Source: DASRFS01 sp035260725 (GTDB taxonomy: Bacteria > Patescibacteriota > Microgenomatia > Levybacterales > UBA12049). From it: a stretch of 33,516 nt of DNA. The translations under genes and the position numbers were made by a program. Within the stretch, counting starts at the first letter, position 1; each line of letters begins with the position of its first letter. Where the stretch lies: contig DATFUR010000005.1 of assembly GCA_035260725.1 (NCBI GenBank), positions 1 to 33,516 on the forward strand, given 5' to 3'. Below the pieces are notes generated by a model. It had not been told where the DNA came from. It did no database searches and saw only the letters and a program-made list of their open reading frames with translations. This document shows, in pieces, positions 17,926-25,382 of this stretch.

Positions 17926-20004
17926 ATGAGAAATAAATTAAGTAGTTATCTTGAAGGATTATCGGTTGGTTTATTAGGCTTATTTCTACTTGCTTTTCCT
18001 CTTCTCTTTGCAACACTTACAACAGACATTTTTTCTCTTCCAAAACAATTCGCATTAGGCGCAGTCGTCCTTGTCTCGCTTATTTTATTTGGCTTAAAAA
18101 GTGTTGCGGACAAAACTGTTAGATTTAGGAGAACTCCTTTTGACTTGCCTGTTCTTTTATTTATAGTTGCTGTTTTTATCTCAAGCGTTTTGGCCGATAA
18201 TAAAGCAGAATCAATAGTCGCTTTTGCTAGCCTTTTCTTCTCCGGCGCCTTGTACTATTTAATTACAAACACGGCGAAAACCAAAAAAGCCGTATATTTT
18301 CTGGTAGGGGCATTTATAGGAGGCGGAGTTTTAACGTCTTTCCTTAGCGTTTTCTCTTTCTTTAAAATATACGTTCTCCCCTTTTCTTTTACTAAATCTC
18401 AAATCTTTACACCTATGGGCACTCTAACCGATCAGGCAATTTATACGGCAGTGTGCCTTGCGTTGTCTTTGTATTTTGTTCTCAATTGGAGAAAAGCCAA
18501 CAAGACAAAGCTATCCAACACAAAGTCTTCGACTCTTGGCTTACTGGCTGTAGGAGCCTTAGGCCTTGCGGTACAGGTGTCGGGACTCATACTCACTCTC
18601 TATTCCTTGATTAAATTACAAAATCCTATTATTCTACCCTTTGCTACAGGTTTTCAGGTTTCTTTTGCGGTTATTTCCCAAGACGTTAATCGTACAATTC
18701 TAAGCTTTCTTTTTGGCTCGGGATTTGGAACTTTTGGCACGGATTTCGCAAAATTCAAGCAGGCCATTTTTAATCAGACGAATTATTGGAACCTAACTTT
18801 CTTTAGATCCTCAAGTTTTGTTTTGGAACTTTTGGCAACAACCGGAATTATCGGCCTTTTGACCTATTTGAATCTTGTATACAGGATAGTAAAGCAAAAA
18901 CCGCTCTTTTTCCCTTTAATTTTCTTACTAATAGTGTCGTTTATTTTGCCCTTTTCGATAGTTTTGCAGGTATTAGTATTTGTAATTTTGGCTCTTAATG
19001 CAGCATGGCAGGGACTAACCAGCAAAGAATATTTCGATGTAGAACTGGGCCTTGTTACCTTAAAAAGCGGCCTGGTTGCAGTCACAGCCGACGAAAAAAG
19101 AGAAGTAAAACACGGACTCTCAAGGCTTCTTCCCTTCTTTATATTCTTTCTTATTCTTATCTTTGTCGGAGGATTTGGATTTTATTCCACAAAATATGCA
19201 ATGGCAAACGTGCTTTTTCAAAAATCGCTTATTGCCGCGTCCCAAAACAATGGTTCACAAGCCTATCAACAACAAAGCCAGGCTTTGCAGTTATTCAGAT
19301 ACAACGACGCATATCAGCGGGTCTTTTCCCAAACCAATCTTGCTTTGGCAAATACTCTTTCGGCATCTACACCCAAAAATGCCAGCCCGTCTGCGCAAAC
19401 ACAACAAACAATCTATACTCTCATTCAGCAATCTATAAGCAGTGCAAGAGAGGCAACGACACTTTCTCCCCAATCCGCTGTGAATTGGCAGAATCTTTCT
19501 TCCGTCTATAGAAGTCTTATTGGATTTGGTAAAAATGCAGACTCTTTTGCAGTTCTTGCGGCACAACAAGCGATTCTTTTAGACCCTGCCAACCCTCAAC
19601 AATACATAGGTCTTGGCGGACTCTATTATCAATTAAAGATTTGGGACAAAGCTGAAGAGCAGTTTAAAGCCGCAATTAACGTAAAACCGGATTATGCAAA
19701 CGCTTATTACAATCTTGCGCACGTACTGCAGGAAAAAGGCGATATACAAGGGGCTTTGGATCAACTGGAAAAGGTAAAAATTCTGGTTAAGGATGATCCG
19801 ACAAGCCTCAAAAAAGTCCAAGCAGAAATTGATGCTCTGAAAGCCGGTCTAAAATCAAATGCGCCAACAGCCGGAACTCCCACAACAACATTACCTGCGC
19901 AAAATCCGCCTGTAGCAATTCCTGCCCCCGTTACGCCAACTCCCGCCGCTACACCAGCTCCAAGTCCGGTTACTCCGACTCCAAATCCCACCCCGGCAAA
20001 ATAA
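17926..20004 (+). CDS. Polytopic O-antigen-ligase-like membrane protein with TPR tail
   Basis: A 692-residue protein with about ten or eleven predicted membrane helices in residues 1-430. One extramembrane stretch, FGSGFGTFGTDFAKF...FFRSSSFVLELLATTGIIGLL, has the pattern of Wzy polymerase/O-antigen-ligase proteins. A last helix (LLPFFIFFLILIFVGGFGFY) leads into a C-terminal domain with TPR units (WQNLSSVYRSL; PQQYIGLGGLYYQLKIWDKAEEQF; ANAYYNLAHVLQEKGDIQGAL). The protein ends in a Pro/Thr/Ala-rich tail. A role in surface polysaccharide polymerisation or transfer fits the glycosyltransferases further on, but the family is broad and the substrate is unknown. It has its own promoter about 50 bases upstream and is separate from the fibre gene. 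Confidence 0.72.
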   Translation: MRNKLSSYLEGLSVGLLGLFLLAFPLLFATLTTDIFSLPKQFALGAVVLVSLILFGLKSVADKTVRFRRTPFDLPVLLFIVAVFISSVLADNKAESIVAFASLFFSGALYYLITNTAKTKKAVYFLVGAFIGGGVLTSFLSVFSFFKIYVLPFSFTKSQIFTPMGTLTDQAIYTAVCLALSLYFVLNWRKANKTKLSNTKSSTLGLLAVGALGLAVQVSGLILTLYSLIKLQNPIILPFATGFQVSFAVISQDVNRTILSFLFGSGFGTFGTDFAKFKQAIFNQTNYWNLTFFRSSSFVLELLATTGIIGLLTYLNLVYRIVKQKPLFFPLIFLLIVSFILPFSIVLQVLVFVILALNAAWQGLTSKEYFDVELGLVTLKSGLVAVTADEKREVKHGLSRLLPFFIFFLILIFVGGFGFYSTKYAMANVLFQKSLIAASQNNGSQAYQQQSQALQLFRYNDAYQRVFSQTNLALANTLSASTPKNASPSAQTQQTIYTLIQQSISSAREATTLSPQSAVNWQNLSSVYRSLIGFGKNADSFAVLAAQQAILLDPANPQQYIGLGGLYYQLKIWDKAEEQFKAAINVKPDYANAYYNLAHVLQEKGDIQGALDQLEKVKILVKDDPTSLKKVQAEIDALKAGLKSNAPTAGTPTTTLPAQNPPVAIPAPVTPTPAATPAPSPVTPTPNPTPAK

Positions 20005-20012
20005 GCTTCTTA

Positions 20013-20040
20013 TTGCTTTTTAGCTATTAAATGATATACT
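20013..20040 (+). promoter_or_regulatory. Promoter upstream of the zinc-ribbon gene
   Basis: TTGCTT at 20013-20018, spacer 16, and TATACT at 20035-20040. Only four bases separate TATACT from an ATG at 20045 that opens a 23-codon frame, so that small frame could be read from a leaderless or very short leader. Confidence 0.45.
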
Positions 20041-20044
20041 AACG

Positions 20045-20116
20045 ATGGATGACACTGGTAGACCAATTCTCTTAATCGTGAATTTGCTCCAGAACATTAC
20101 AAATTTAAGGAGGTGA
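20045..20116 (+). CDS. Possible 23-residue leader peptide
   Basis: An ATG opens a 23-codon frame with a hydrophobic middle (PILLIVNLL) and Arg-Arg at the end. Its TGA (20114-20116) is the last part of the strong Shine-Dalgarno sequence AAGGAGGTGA of the next gene. It is in the same frame as that gene, which starts two codons later. It could be a coupling or regulatory peptide. A chance frame of this length is quite possible. Confidence 0.3.
   Translation: MDDTGRPILLIVNLLQNITNLRR
20107..20116 (+). promoter_or_regulatory. Strong Shine-Dalgarno site fixing a TTG start
   Basis: AAGGAGGTGA is essentially the full complement of the 16S rRNA tail. It lies 6 bases before the TTG at 20123 and decides that start. 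Most genes in the window have weak or no such site, so this gene is probably well translated. Confidence 0.75.
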
Positions 20117-20122
20117 GAGAAA

Positions 20123-20404
20123 TTGGCTTTTCAAGATAAAACATTAACGTGCCGCGATTGTGGGAATGAATTTACATGGACTGCTTCTGAACAAGAGTTC
20201 TACAAGCAAAAAGGATTCGAAAACGAACCAGTAAGATGTCCTGCCTGTCGTGCAGCAAAAAAAGCAAGAATGGATGGTGGAACCAGACAAAGTTTCGAAA
20301 TAACTTGTGCTGACTGCGGTAAAACCGACACTGTTCCATTTCAACCTAGAGGCGATCGACCTGTTTACTGCAGAGATTGCTTTAGAAAACACAAAACTTC
20401 GTAA
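20123..20404 (+). CDS. Small zinc-ribbon protein
   Basis: A 93-residue protein starting at TTG after a strong ribosome binding site. It holds four CxxC knuckles: CRDC at about 10-13, CPAC near 39-42, CADC near 61-64 and CRDC near 82-85. These make two zinc ribbons, each with FTW or VPF beta-hairpin residues between knuckles. The pattern DKTLTCRDCGNEFTWTASEQ is that of the probable zinc-binding domain family common in CPR bacteria and Chloroflexi. It is highly charged and soluble, so probably cytoplasmic and nucleic-acid or protein binding. The true function is unknown. Confidence 0.85.
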   Translation: MAFQDKTLTCRDCGNEFTWTASEQEFYKQKGFENEPVRCPACRAAKKARMDGGTRQSFEITCADCGKTDTVPFQPRGDRPVYCRDCFRKHKTS

Positions 20405-20426
20405 TCTTCTTTAAGATTTTTCTTTT
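20403..20426 (+). terminator. Likely intrinsic terminator of the zinc-ribbon gene
   Basis: AATCTT (20403-20408) and AAGATT (20413-20418) form a six-base stem with a four-base loop, followed by a T-rich run to 20426. The stem is AT-rich, so the terminator may be weak, but the position immediately after the stop fits. Confidence 0.45.
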
Positions 20427-20506
20427 GAAATTATCTGTAGATTATTCTGTGTTGTATTTCTCGTGATGGAAAACGGGTAGATTCTTGTTGTGGACCAAGT
20501 CAGACT

Positions 20507-20580
20507 TGGTGGACCCGAGGGGAATTGAACCCCTTTCTACTCCATGCCATGGAGTTATACTACCGGTGTACTACGGGCCC
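20507..20580 (-). tRNA. tRNA-Ala (GGC)
   Basis: It folds completely: acceptor GGGCCCG/CGGGTCC with the G3-U70 pair that identifies alanine tRNAs, a D arm with GG in the loop, anticodon stem ACTCC/GGAGT with loop ATGGCAT (anticodon GGC), a 4-base variable region, and T arm AGGGG/CCCCT with loop TTCAATT. The body is 20580-20510 and CCA is encoded (20509-20507). An eight-base inverted repeat (ACCAAGTC/GACTTGGT, 20494-20510) covers the discriminator and CCA end. Confidence 0.93.
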
Positions 20581-20583
20581 GGG

Positions 20584-20654
20584 TGGACCGTGGGAGAATC
20601 GGACTCCCGCCTCCGCAATGCGAATGCGGCGTATTACCACTGTACTAACGGCCC
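20584..20654 (-). tRNA. tRNA-Ala (CGC)
   Basis: Acceptor GGGCCGT/ACGGTCC, again with G3-U70; anticodon stem CCGCA/TGCGG with loop TTCGCAT (anticodon CGC); T arm GGGAG/CTCCC. The T loop is TCCGATT, so the normally invariant U55 is C. The D stem has only three good pairs. CCA is not encoded: after the discriminator come three C, and then tRNA-Ala (GGC) begins. The two are transcribed together, this one first. Confidence 0.92.
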
Positions 20655-20662
20655 AAGGAGTT

Positions 20663-20760
20663 CAATTATACAATTTACAAGTGACAATTTCCATTGAATT
20701 TTTCAATGATTCATTGTTCCATTTATTGAAACTTGTTGCTTGCAACTTGAGAATTGCTAT
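20663..20760. repeat. Seven-base-period arrays between tRNA and peptidase genes
   Basis: Heptamers of type ACAATTT/ACAAGTG run from about 20663 to 20690. From 20726 to 20760 five units begin with TTG (TTGNNNC, the last two decayed). The arms are loosely opposed members of one family, separated by about 35 bases. The first lies over the tRNA promoter region, and the second reaches the stop codon of the M23 peptidase gene. Confidence 0.65.
20665..20670 (-). promoter_or_regulatory. -10 element of the tRNA-Ala pair
   Basis: A perfect TATAAT on the minus strand, ending 10 bases before the 5' end of tRNA-Ala (CGC). The -35 region lies within a heptamer array and has no close match to TTGACA. Confidence 0.5.
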
Positions 20761-21869
20761 TGTAGGTAGCTCAAAGGGTTTAGAAGTACTCCGTTTCGCT
20801 TTACTTCAAAATGAAGATGGGCTCCTGTTGTTCTTCCTGTTAAACCGACCCAACCGATAACGGTTTTTCCGGCAGTTACTTGGTCTCCTGCGTTAACATT
20901 TACCGCAGACATGTGGGCATAGTGCGTTCCATATTCTCCCGCAGACACTTCGACGTTGTTTCCATAACCCGAATCCCACGTCCCAATACTTACCCTTGTA
21001 ACCGTGCCTGTTTGCGCAGCAATAATTGGAGTTCCGACGGGCGAAGTTATGTCAAGCGCCATATGGTACCAGGCTGCAAATTGAGATATTAGTCCACGCA
21101 AAGGCCACGTAAAACCGGCAGACGAGACCGATACAGGCCCCGTTGCAATGTAAACCTGCTGCGGGCGGATGTATGGCTGTTCGGAGGGTTTTATAGCGTC
21201 GGGCACCACAAGAAATTGTCCGTCAACCAAAGAAAAAGTTTCGGGGTTTGCAAAATCGTTAAAGGGAAAATCGACTATTTTCTGCGGGTCCGTAGCGAGC
21301 TTTTTTGCGATGGAATAGACTGTATCGCCTTTTTGAACCTTATAAGACATACCAGTAACGGGCAAAACCTTTATAGAGTCTCCAACTGTTATGTTGTCCC
21401 CCACTAAATCGTTTTCCCATCTAACGGTATTTTCAGATATTCCAAATTTTTCCGCGATCGTGGAAATAGTATCCCCCTTTTGCACGGTGTAATCTATGGC
21501 TTTGTCTCTGGGTTTTTGGGAAATCCTTGTCTGGAAAACATTGTCTCCGACATTTATTGATTGCGAAGCTAAAGACTGGCTTATATTCGTATTTGGGGAG
21601 AAAACAGGGAAGGTGCTGGCCAAAAAAGGAGTGAGAATTACTCCAAATGCCAAGACCCCAAAGGTGGCAACGTGCAAAAAAGGCCTGTTGTACTTTCCTC
21701 TTTTTGCCGTAAAAAGCCTAACAAGATTGTTTTTATTGTTTTCGAAAAATAGCGACGCACTTTTAATTTTTTTAGCTAAATAAAATAAGAAGTAAGCGAA
21801 GAATTTAGAAAAAGAGGCAAGAAAAAACGCCGTGTAAAATCTAAGGAGGGAATATAAACGCTTGTTCAT
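20757..21869 (-). CDS. LysM/M23 peptidoglycan endopeptidase
   Basis: A 370-residue protein. The N-terminus has hydrophobic stretches, including a clear membrane helix (HVATFGVLAFGVILTPFLA). Two LysM domains follow, DYTVQKGDTISTIAEKFGIS and SYKVQKGDTVYSIAKKL, which bind peptidoglycan. The C-terminal M23 domain has the zinc ligands in HMALD, HYAH and HLHFEV, as in LytM/lysostaphin-type endopeptidases that cut peptide cross-bridges. The Gly usual before the metal-binding Asp region is replaced (HMALD). I start at the ATG at 21869; an in-frame ATG at 21896 would place the -10 box TATACT inside the gene. It is divergent from the transglycosylase gene, and both remodel the wall. Confidence 0.9.
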   Translation of the reverse strand: MNKRLYSLLRFYTAFFLASFSKFFAYFLFYLAKKIKSASLFFENNKNNLVRLFTAKRGKYNRPFLHVATFGVLAFGVILTPFLASTFPVFSPNTNISQSLASQSINVGDNVFQTRISQKPRDKAIDYTVQKGDTISTIAEKFGISENTVRWENDLVGDNITVGDSIKVLPVTGMSYKVQKGDTVYSIAKKLATDPQKIVDFPFNDFANPETFSLVDGQFLVVPDAIKPSEQPYIRPQQVYIATGPVSVSSAGFTWPLRGLISQFAAWYHMALDITSPVGTPIIAAQTGTVTRVSIGTWDSGYGNNVEVSAGEYGTHYAHMSAVNVNAGDQVTAGKTVIGWVGLTGRTTGAHLHFEVKRNGVLLNPLSYLQ

Positions 21870-21879
21870 CGGAGGGTTT

Positions 21880-21909
21880 AGTATAACATAAAACAATTTT
21901 CAATTTCAA
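21880..21909 (-). promoter_or_regulatory. Promoter of the M23 peptidase gene
   Basis: On the minus strand TTGAAA (21909-21904), spacer 18, then TATACT (21885-21880), ending 10 bases before the ATG. The -35 box is supplied by a short heptamer array. The leader would be only a few bases. Confidence 0.5.
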
Positions 21910-21914
21910 ATTTT
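21894..21914. repeat. Short seven-base-period array in a divergent promoter region
   Basis: Three heptamers of type CAATTTY in the gap between the M23 peptidase and transglycosylase genes. With only three units it could be chance, but it fits the family seen elsewhere in the window. Confidence 0.45.
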
Positions 21915-21948
21915 CGTTACTAAGATAATTGTGATAAAATCCTCAATT

Positions 21949-23109
21949 ATGAATCAACCGGACCGGGAAAAACTATATTCAAGACGAGACATATTGGGAG
22001 TTGCCACAGCTACGGCTATAGGAACTGTAGCCGCAGGCACTATCGGAACAGCGTGGTTTATTGATTCACAAAGGACAGCTTCACGTTTGGCGGCGACTGC
22101 GGCCGGCGAAGGAAAAGTAGATCCCATTGTAGGTATTCCCCCTTTTGAAGACAAGGACGCAAACGAACTAGCAAGACAAAAAGGAATAACAGTCGATAAA
22201 TTTTTTATTTTTTCTTCCCCGGCTTTATCAGACAAACTTTCTGCTTTTTTGGGAGACACGTTATTTCCTATCTATCCTCTTACCGTACTTGATATTAACA
22301 ATAGAAAACTAATATACGCTCTCGCTAAAGAATTTTCCACTCCCCCAAATGTTATTGCAACAATTATGACCATAGAATCCTGCGGAATCGAAAACGAAGA
22401 ATCTCCCAGTATTGGAGCTCAAGGTTTATTCCAAGTTATGCCATTCCATTTCGATCAATCAATTCAAAACAATCCCAAAGCTATGCAAAATCCTCTTCTA
22501 AACGGCAGAACAGGCATGAAATACTTTACACAGGTGTGTTTACCCGCAGCCAGAGCCGGGTATCCAAGCGGTTATCCTAAAGATCATGTAAATATTTATG
22601 CAAGAGCTATGATGGCATACAATGCAGGTTCATCCGGAGCAACTGTAAATTTTAATAATCTGCCTGATGAGACGAAATTCTACGGCGACCACTTTATAAG
22701 ATTTGCTATGACAGCAGAACTCGCAGACGGACTAAGAAAGAAAGAAAATGGAGATTTGGATATAGTCAAAAAACTCTCCTCAACCGAAATGGATGCAAGG
22801 GCCTGGGCTTTGCAAGAATTTAATAGAAGATCCAAAGAAAAAGCAGGCTACTCATATGACGAATATATAGCGGCGTTAAAAGAAATAGTTTTGGAGACTC
22901 CGGGGGTAGACAAAAAAACCCAAACATTTACACAAACAGGTGAAGGTTTTAACCGGGACTACAAAGACTTTCTAAGCGACCATAAATATGCTCTTAAAGT
23001 TTCTCCGGGACTTAGAATATGGCTCGCTTTAGGAGGAACAGGGCTATTCTTAAAGGACAAAAGAAATACAGATCTTAAGGAATGGGACAAAATTCAAAGT
23101 AGACCTTAA
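21949..23109 (+). CDS. Tat-exported lytic transglycosylase (SLT domain)
   Basis: A 386-residue protein from ATG 21949. A GTG at 21931 is in frame but overlaps a TAAAAT -10-like element. The N-terminus holds a twin-arginine motif, SRRDILGVATATAIG, followed by a hydrophobic stretch, suggesting export in a folded state. The middle is a soluble lytic transglycosylase domain: catalytic Glu in IMTIESCGIE, then SIGAQGLFQVMPFHF and MMAYNAG, the SLT motif order. These enzymes cleave the MurNAc-GlcNAc bond to give 1,6-anhydro ends. The C-terminal third is charged and unassigned. It is convergent with rho, and the stop codons overlap. Confidence 0.87.
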   Translation: MNQPDREKLYSRRDILGVATATAIGTVAAGTIGTAWFIDSQRTASRLAATAAGEGKVDPIVGIPPFEDKDANELARQKGITVDKFFIFSSPALSDKLSAFLGDTLFPIYPLTVLDINNRKLIYALAKEFSTPPNVIATIMTIESCGIENEESPSIGAQGLFQVMPFHFDQSIQNNPKAMQNPLLNGRTGMKYFTQVCLPAARAGYPSGYPKDHVNIYARAMMAYNAGSSGATVNFNNLPDETKFYGDHFIRFAMTAELADGLRKKENGDLDIVKKLSSTEMDARAWALQEFNRRSKEKAGYSYDEYIAALKEIVLETPGVDKKTQTFTQTGEGFNRDYKDFLSDHKYALKVSPGLRIWLALGGTGLFLKDKRNTDLKEWDKIQSRP

Positions 23110-24440
23110 ATTTGTTTACCTAGACTCTCGAGGAACTCTGCGTTTGTTTCTGTCTTAGATAACCTTTCGATTAGCATGCTCGTGCGTTCTTCCGGGTTTA
23201 ACATGTCAATCATTCTTCTCATCGTTACAGTCTTTTTAAGCTCTTCTGGAGACAAAAGTAGTTCTTCTTGTCTTGTTCCTGACATTTCGACGTTGATTGC
23301 CGGAAAAACCCTTTTATCTGCTAACCTTCGGTCCAAATGAAGTTCCATATTTCCCGTTCCTTTAAATTCTTCGTAAATTAAGTTATCCATTCTGGAGTCG
23401 GTGTCAACCAAAGCAGTACCAATTATTGTAAGAGACCCGCCTTCCTGGCAGTTTCTTGCTGCTCCAAAAAATCTTTTTGCCGGCCAAAGCGCGGCCGGGT
23501 CAAAGCCTCCGGTTAAAGTCCTTCCCGATGGTGCAACGGAAAGATTGTAGGCTCTGGCAAGTCTAGTTATTGAATCCAAAAGAATAATTACGTCAATCCC
23601 CTGCTCCACTAATCTTTTTGCCCGCTCCAAGGTTATGTCGGCAACTCTTGTCTGGGCCTCCGGCGGCTCGTCAAAATTACTGGCCACTACGTCACCTTTT
23701 ACGGACATTGAAATATCCGTTACTTCTTCCGGCCGCTCGCCAATGAGTGCTGCCATAATATGAGCTTTTGGAAAATTTTGCGTTATTCCTGCAGCCAATT
23801 CTTTAAGAATTGTAGTTTTTCCCGCCTTAGGGGGAGAAACAACCATTCCTCTTTGTCCAAAGCCAATCGGAGAAATAAGATCAATTATTCTGGTCGACAG
23901 CGGAAATTTGCCGGTAGCTAGAGTTATTTGTTTTTTCGGATAAATTGGGGTCAGGTCGTCAAAGAAAGGTCTTTTTAAGGATTCTTCGGCATCTAATCCG
24001 TTTACTTTTTCGACTTTTAAAAGTCCGTAATATCTTTCCGTATCTTTTGGAGGTCGTCCAATACCGGATACCAAATCCCCGGGGCGAAGACTAAATCTTC
24101 TTATTTGGGATTGGGAAATATATACATCGCGGGACGAAGGAACAAATTTAGGACGCAAAAACCCATGACCTTCCGGCTGTGTATCCAAAATTCCGGAAAC
24201 TTCCTCTGTTTCTGTTTCGGCAAATCTCGGAGCGGGCGAGTGAAACGAGGAAGATCTTGGTGTAAAAGAACGTGCAGGTTCCTCCTTCGGAAGTTCAACA
24301 AATTCACCCTTATCTTCAACGGGTTTTCCATTGTTTTCCGGCATTTTGTCAACAACTTGACTTACAGGATCTACATCCTTTTTTTCTTCCGAGGGTTTTA
24401 CAAAGTCATCGACAGTAGTTGTCTTTTTTTTATAAGGCAT
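23106..24440 (-). CDS. rho: Transcription termination factor Rho
   Basis: A 444-residue protein with a disordered, charged N-terminal extension (about 1-80), an RNA-binding domain (about 88-165, with GHGFLRPKF and DVYISQSQIRRF), and the RecA-type ATPase: Walker A SPPKAGKTT at 202-210, Walker B VIILLD at 284-289, Q loop CQEGGSLTIIGTALVDT near 331-347 and R loop GTGNMEL at 361-367. Rho is the hexameric helicase that ends transcription by moving along nascent RNA. Length is normal. The stop codon shares TTAA (23106-23109) with the transglycosylase stop on the other strand. Heptamer arrays lie immediately before the start. Confidence 0.97.
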   Translation of the reverse strand: MPYKKKTTTVDDFVKPSEEKKDVDPVSQVVDKMPENNGKPVEDKGEFVELPKEEPARSFTPRSSSFHSPAPRFAETETEEVSGILDTQPEGHGFLRPKFVPSSRDVYISQSQIRRFSLRPGDLVSGIGRPPKDTERYYGLLKVEKVNGLDAEESLKRPFFDDLTPIYPKKQITLATGKFPLSTRIIDLISPIGFGQRGMVVSPPKAGKTTILKELAAGITQNFPKAHIMAALIGERPEEVTDISMSVKGDVVASNFDEPPEAQTRVADITLERAKRLVEQGIDVIILLDSITRLARAYNLSVAPSGRTLTGGFDPAALWPAKRFFGAARNCQEGGSLTIIGTALVDTDSRMDNLIYEEFKGTGNMELHLDRRLADKRVFPAINVEMSGTRQEELLLSPEELKKTVTMRRMIDMLNPEERTSMLIERLSKTETNAEFLESLGKQI

Positions 24441-24448
24441 AGTTTAAA

Positions 24449-24538
24449 AATTTACAATTACCAATTTACAATTTACAAAATGGGGCAACTTGAAAAATTG
24501 AAAATTCACTGAAAATTGGAAATTGAAAATTGGGATTT
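24449..24538. repeat. Opposed pair of seven-base-period arrays upstream of rho
   Basis: Four heptamers AATTTAC/AATTACC run from 24449 to 24476. From 24493 to 24538, units of type GAAAATT/GGAAATT run in the opposite sense, with one four-base break (24507-24510). The first arm starts 9 bases before the rho ATG, so it overlaps any rho promoter or leader. Confidence 0.8.
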
Positions 24539-24624
24539 GCTTTGAAGGCCCCCTTATTAGATCACATATATATAGTATTGTCAAGATGGCTAAATGTATT
24601 ACTGTTTTCTTACATAATTTTTAC

Positions 24625-24653
24625 TTGACGAAGCCTATAACATATGCTATTAT
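24625..24653 (+). promoter_or_regulatory. Promoter of the three-gene surface cluster
   Basis: TTGACG at 24625-24630, spacer 17, and TATTAT at 24648-24653 with an extended -10 (TG one base upstream, TGCTATTAT). The leader is about 38 bases to the ATG at 24698. It is the best promoter match in the window. Confidence 0.65.
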
Positions 24654-24697
24654 GCCGAATACTTTTATAAAACTGCTCTGTAAAGAAGTAATTTTGT

Positions 24698-25381
24698 ATG
24701 AATAAAGTTTTAATTTACGTAGCTTTTCTTTTTAGTTTATTTTTGTTTTCCGCAACAGCTTTTGCTGATGTTACTTGCCAACCGATTTATGGCGGCGGAC
24801 AAAACTGCATAACAGTTGGTAAGGTAGCAATAAATAAAACAGTACAAAATCCTAAAACCGGAGAATTTGTTGACAACTTAGGTATCAACGACCCTAAATT
24901 TTCTCCAAATCAAACTGTAAATTTCCAAATTTCTATAACCAACACAGGTTCCACAGTAGTCCCCCAAATAGTGGTAAGAGATATTTTTCCAAAATTTACT
25001 AGTTTCTCCTCCGGCGCGGGAAATTTTGACAACAACACCAATACACTAACCTTTATTGCAAATAACCTTAACCCTAACGAAACCAGAAACTTTCCAATTC
25101 AGGGAAAAATCGTAGATGCAAATCAAATACCAACAGACGTTAACTGTGACCCTATAAATCAGGCAATACTTACCGCAACCGACTCGTCCCAGGCTCATGA
25201 CGAAGCCCGATTTTGTATCCAAAAAGCTCAGGTTACAACTAAAGGAGGGTTACCAATTCTTCCTCCCGCACCTATAACAACAACTCCTCCGACAGGACCT
25301 GAAATGCTGCCACTAATTGGACTTTTGCCTGCAGGATTATCCGGATGGTTCTTAAGAAGAAAATCTGGAGGTAAAAAATAA
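24698..25381 (+). CDS. Surface protein with DUF11-like domain and C-terminal anchor
   Basis: A 227-residue protein with a Sec signal peptide (LIYVAFLFSLFLFSATAFA), then a domain of the DUF11 (conserved repeat) type: NQTVNFQISITNTGSTVVPQ, VVRDIFPKF, NLNPNETRNF, two further strands and a Cys pair. A Pro/Thr-rich linker leads to the C-terminal TGPEMLPLIGLLPAGLSGW and a basic end (FLRRKSGGKK). This tripartite end (TGPE, helix, basic residues) looks like a sorting or anchoring signal, though it is not a standard LPXTG. It is the first gene of a likely operon with the next two. Its last codons overlap the Shine-Dalgarno site of the next gene. Confidence 0.82.
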   Translation: MNKVLIYVAFLFSLFLFSATAFADVTCQPIYGGGQNCITVGKVAINKTVQNPKTGEFVDNLGINDPKFSPNQTVNFQISITNTGSTVVPQIVVRDIFPKFTSFSSGAGNFDNNTNTLTFIANNLNPNETRNFPIQGKIVDANQIPTDVNCDPINQAILTATDSSQAHDEARFCIQKAQVTTKGGLPILPPAPITTTPPTGPEMLPLIGLLPAGLSGWFLRRKSGGKK

Positions 25382-25382
25382 T
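25367..25382 (+). promoter_or_regulatory. Shine-Dalgarno block shared with a neighbour gene
   Basis: GGAGGTAAAAAATAAT precedes the ATG at 25383. The identical 16 bases occur at 26519-26534, where they run into the start codon of the next gene. Since the two downstream proteins share domains, this looks like a duplicated gene start. Confidence 0.65.

Noticed and set aside
19999..20020. Terminator after the ligase-like/TPR gene
   Set aside because: AATAAG/CTTATT gives only a six-base A/T stem with a three-base loop overlapping the stop; too weak to call.
20485..20860. Plus-strand frames of 70 and 111 codons
   Set aside because: They run across the two tRNA genes and the end of the M23 peptidase gene on the other strand; no ribosome-binding site or protein feature.
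21869..21896. Upstream ATG start for the M23 peptidase
   Set aside because: It would put the TATACT -10 box inside the gene; the ATG at 21869 is better placed.
24449..24538. Rho-independent terminator formed by the opposed arrays
   Set aside because: Stems are imperfect, A/T-only, with no clear T-run, and the place is upstream, not downstream, of both flanking genes.
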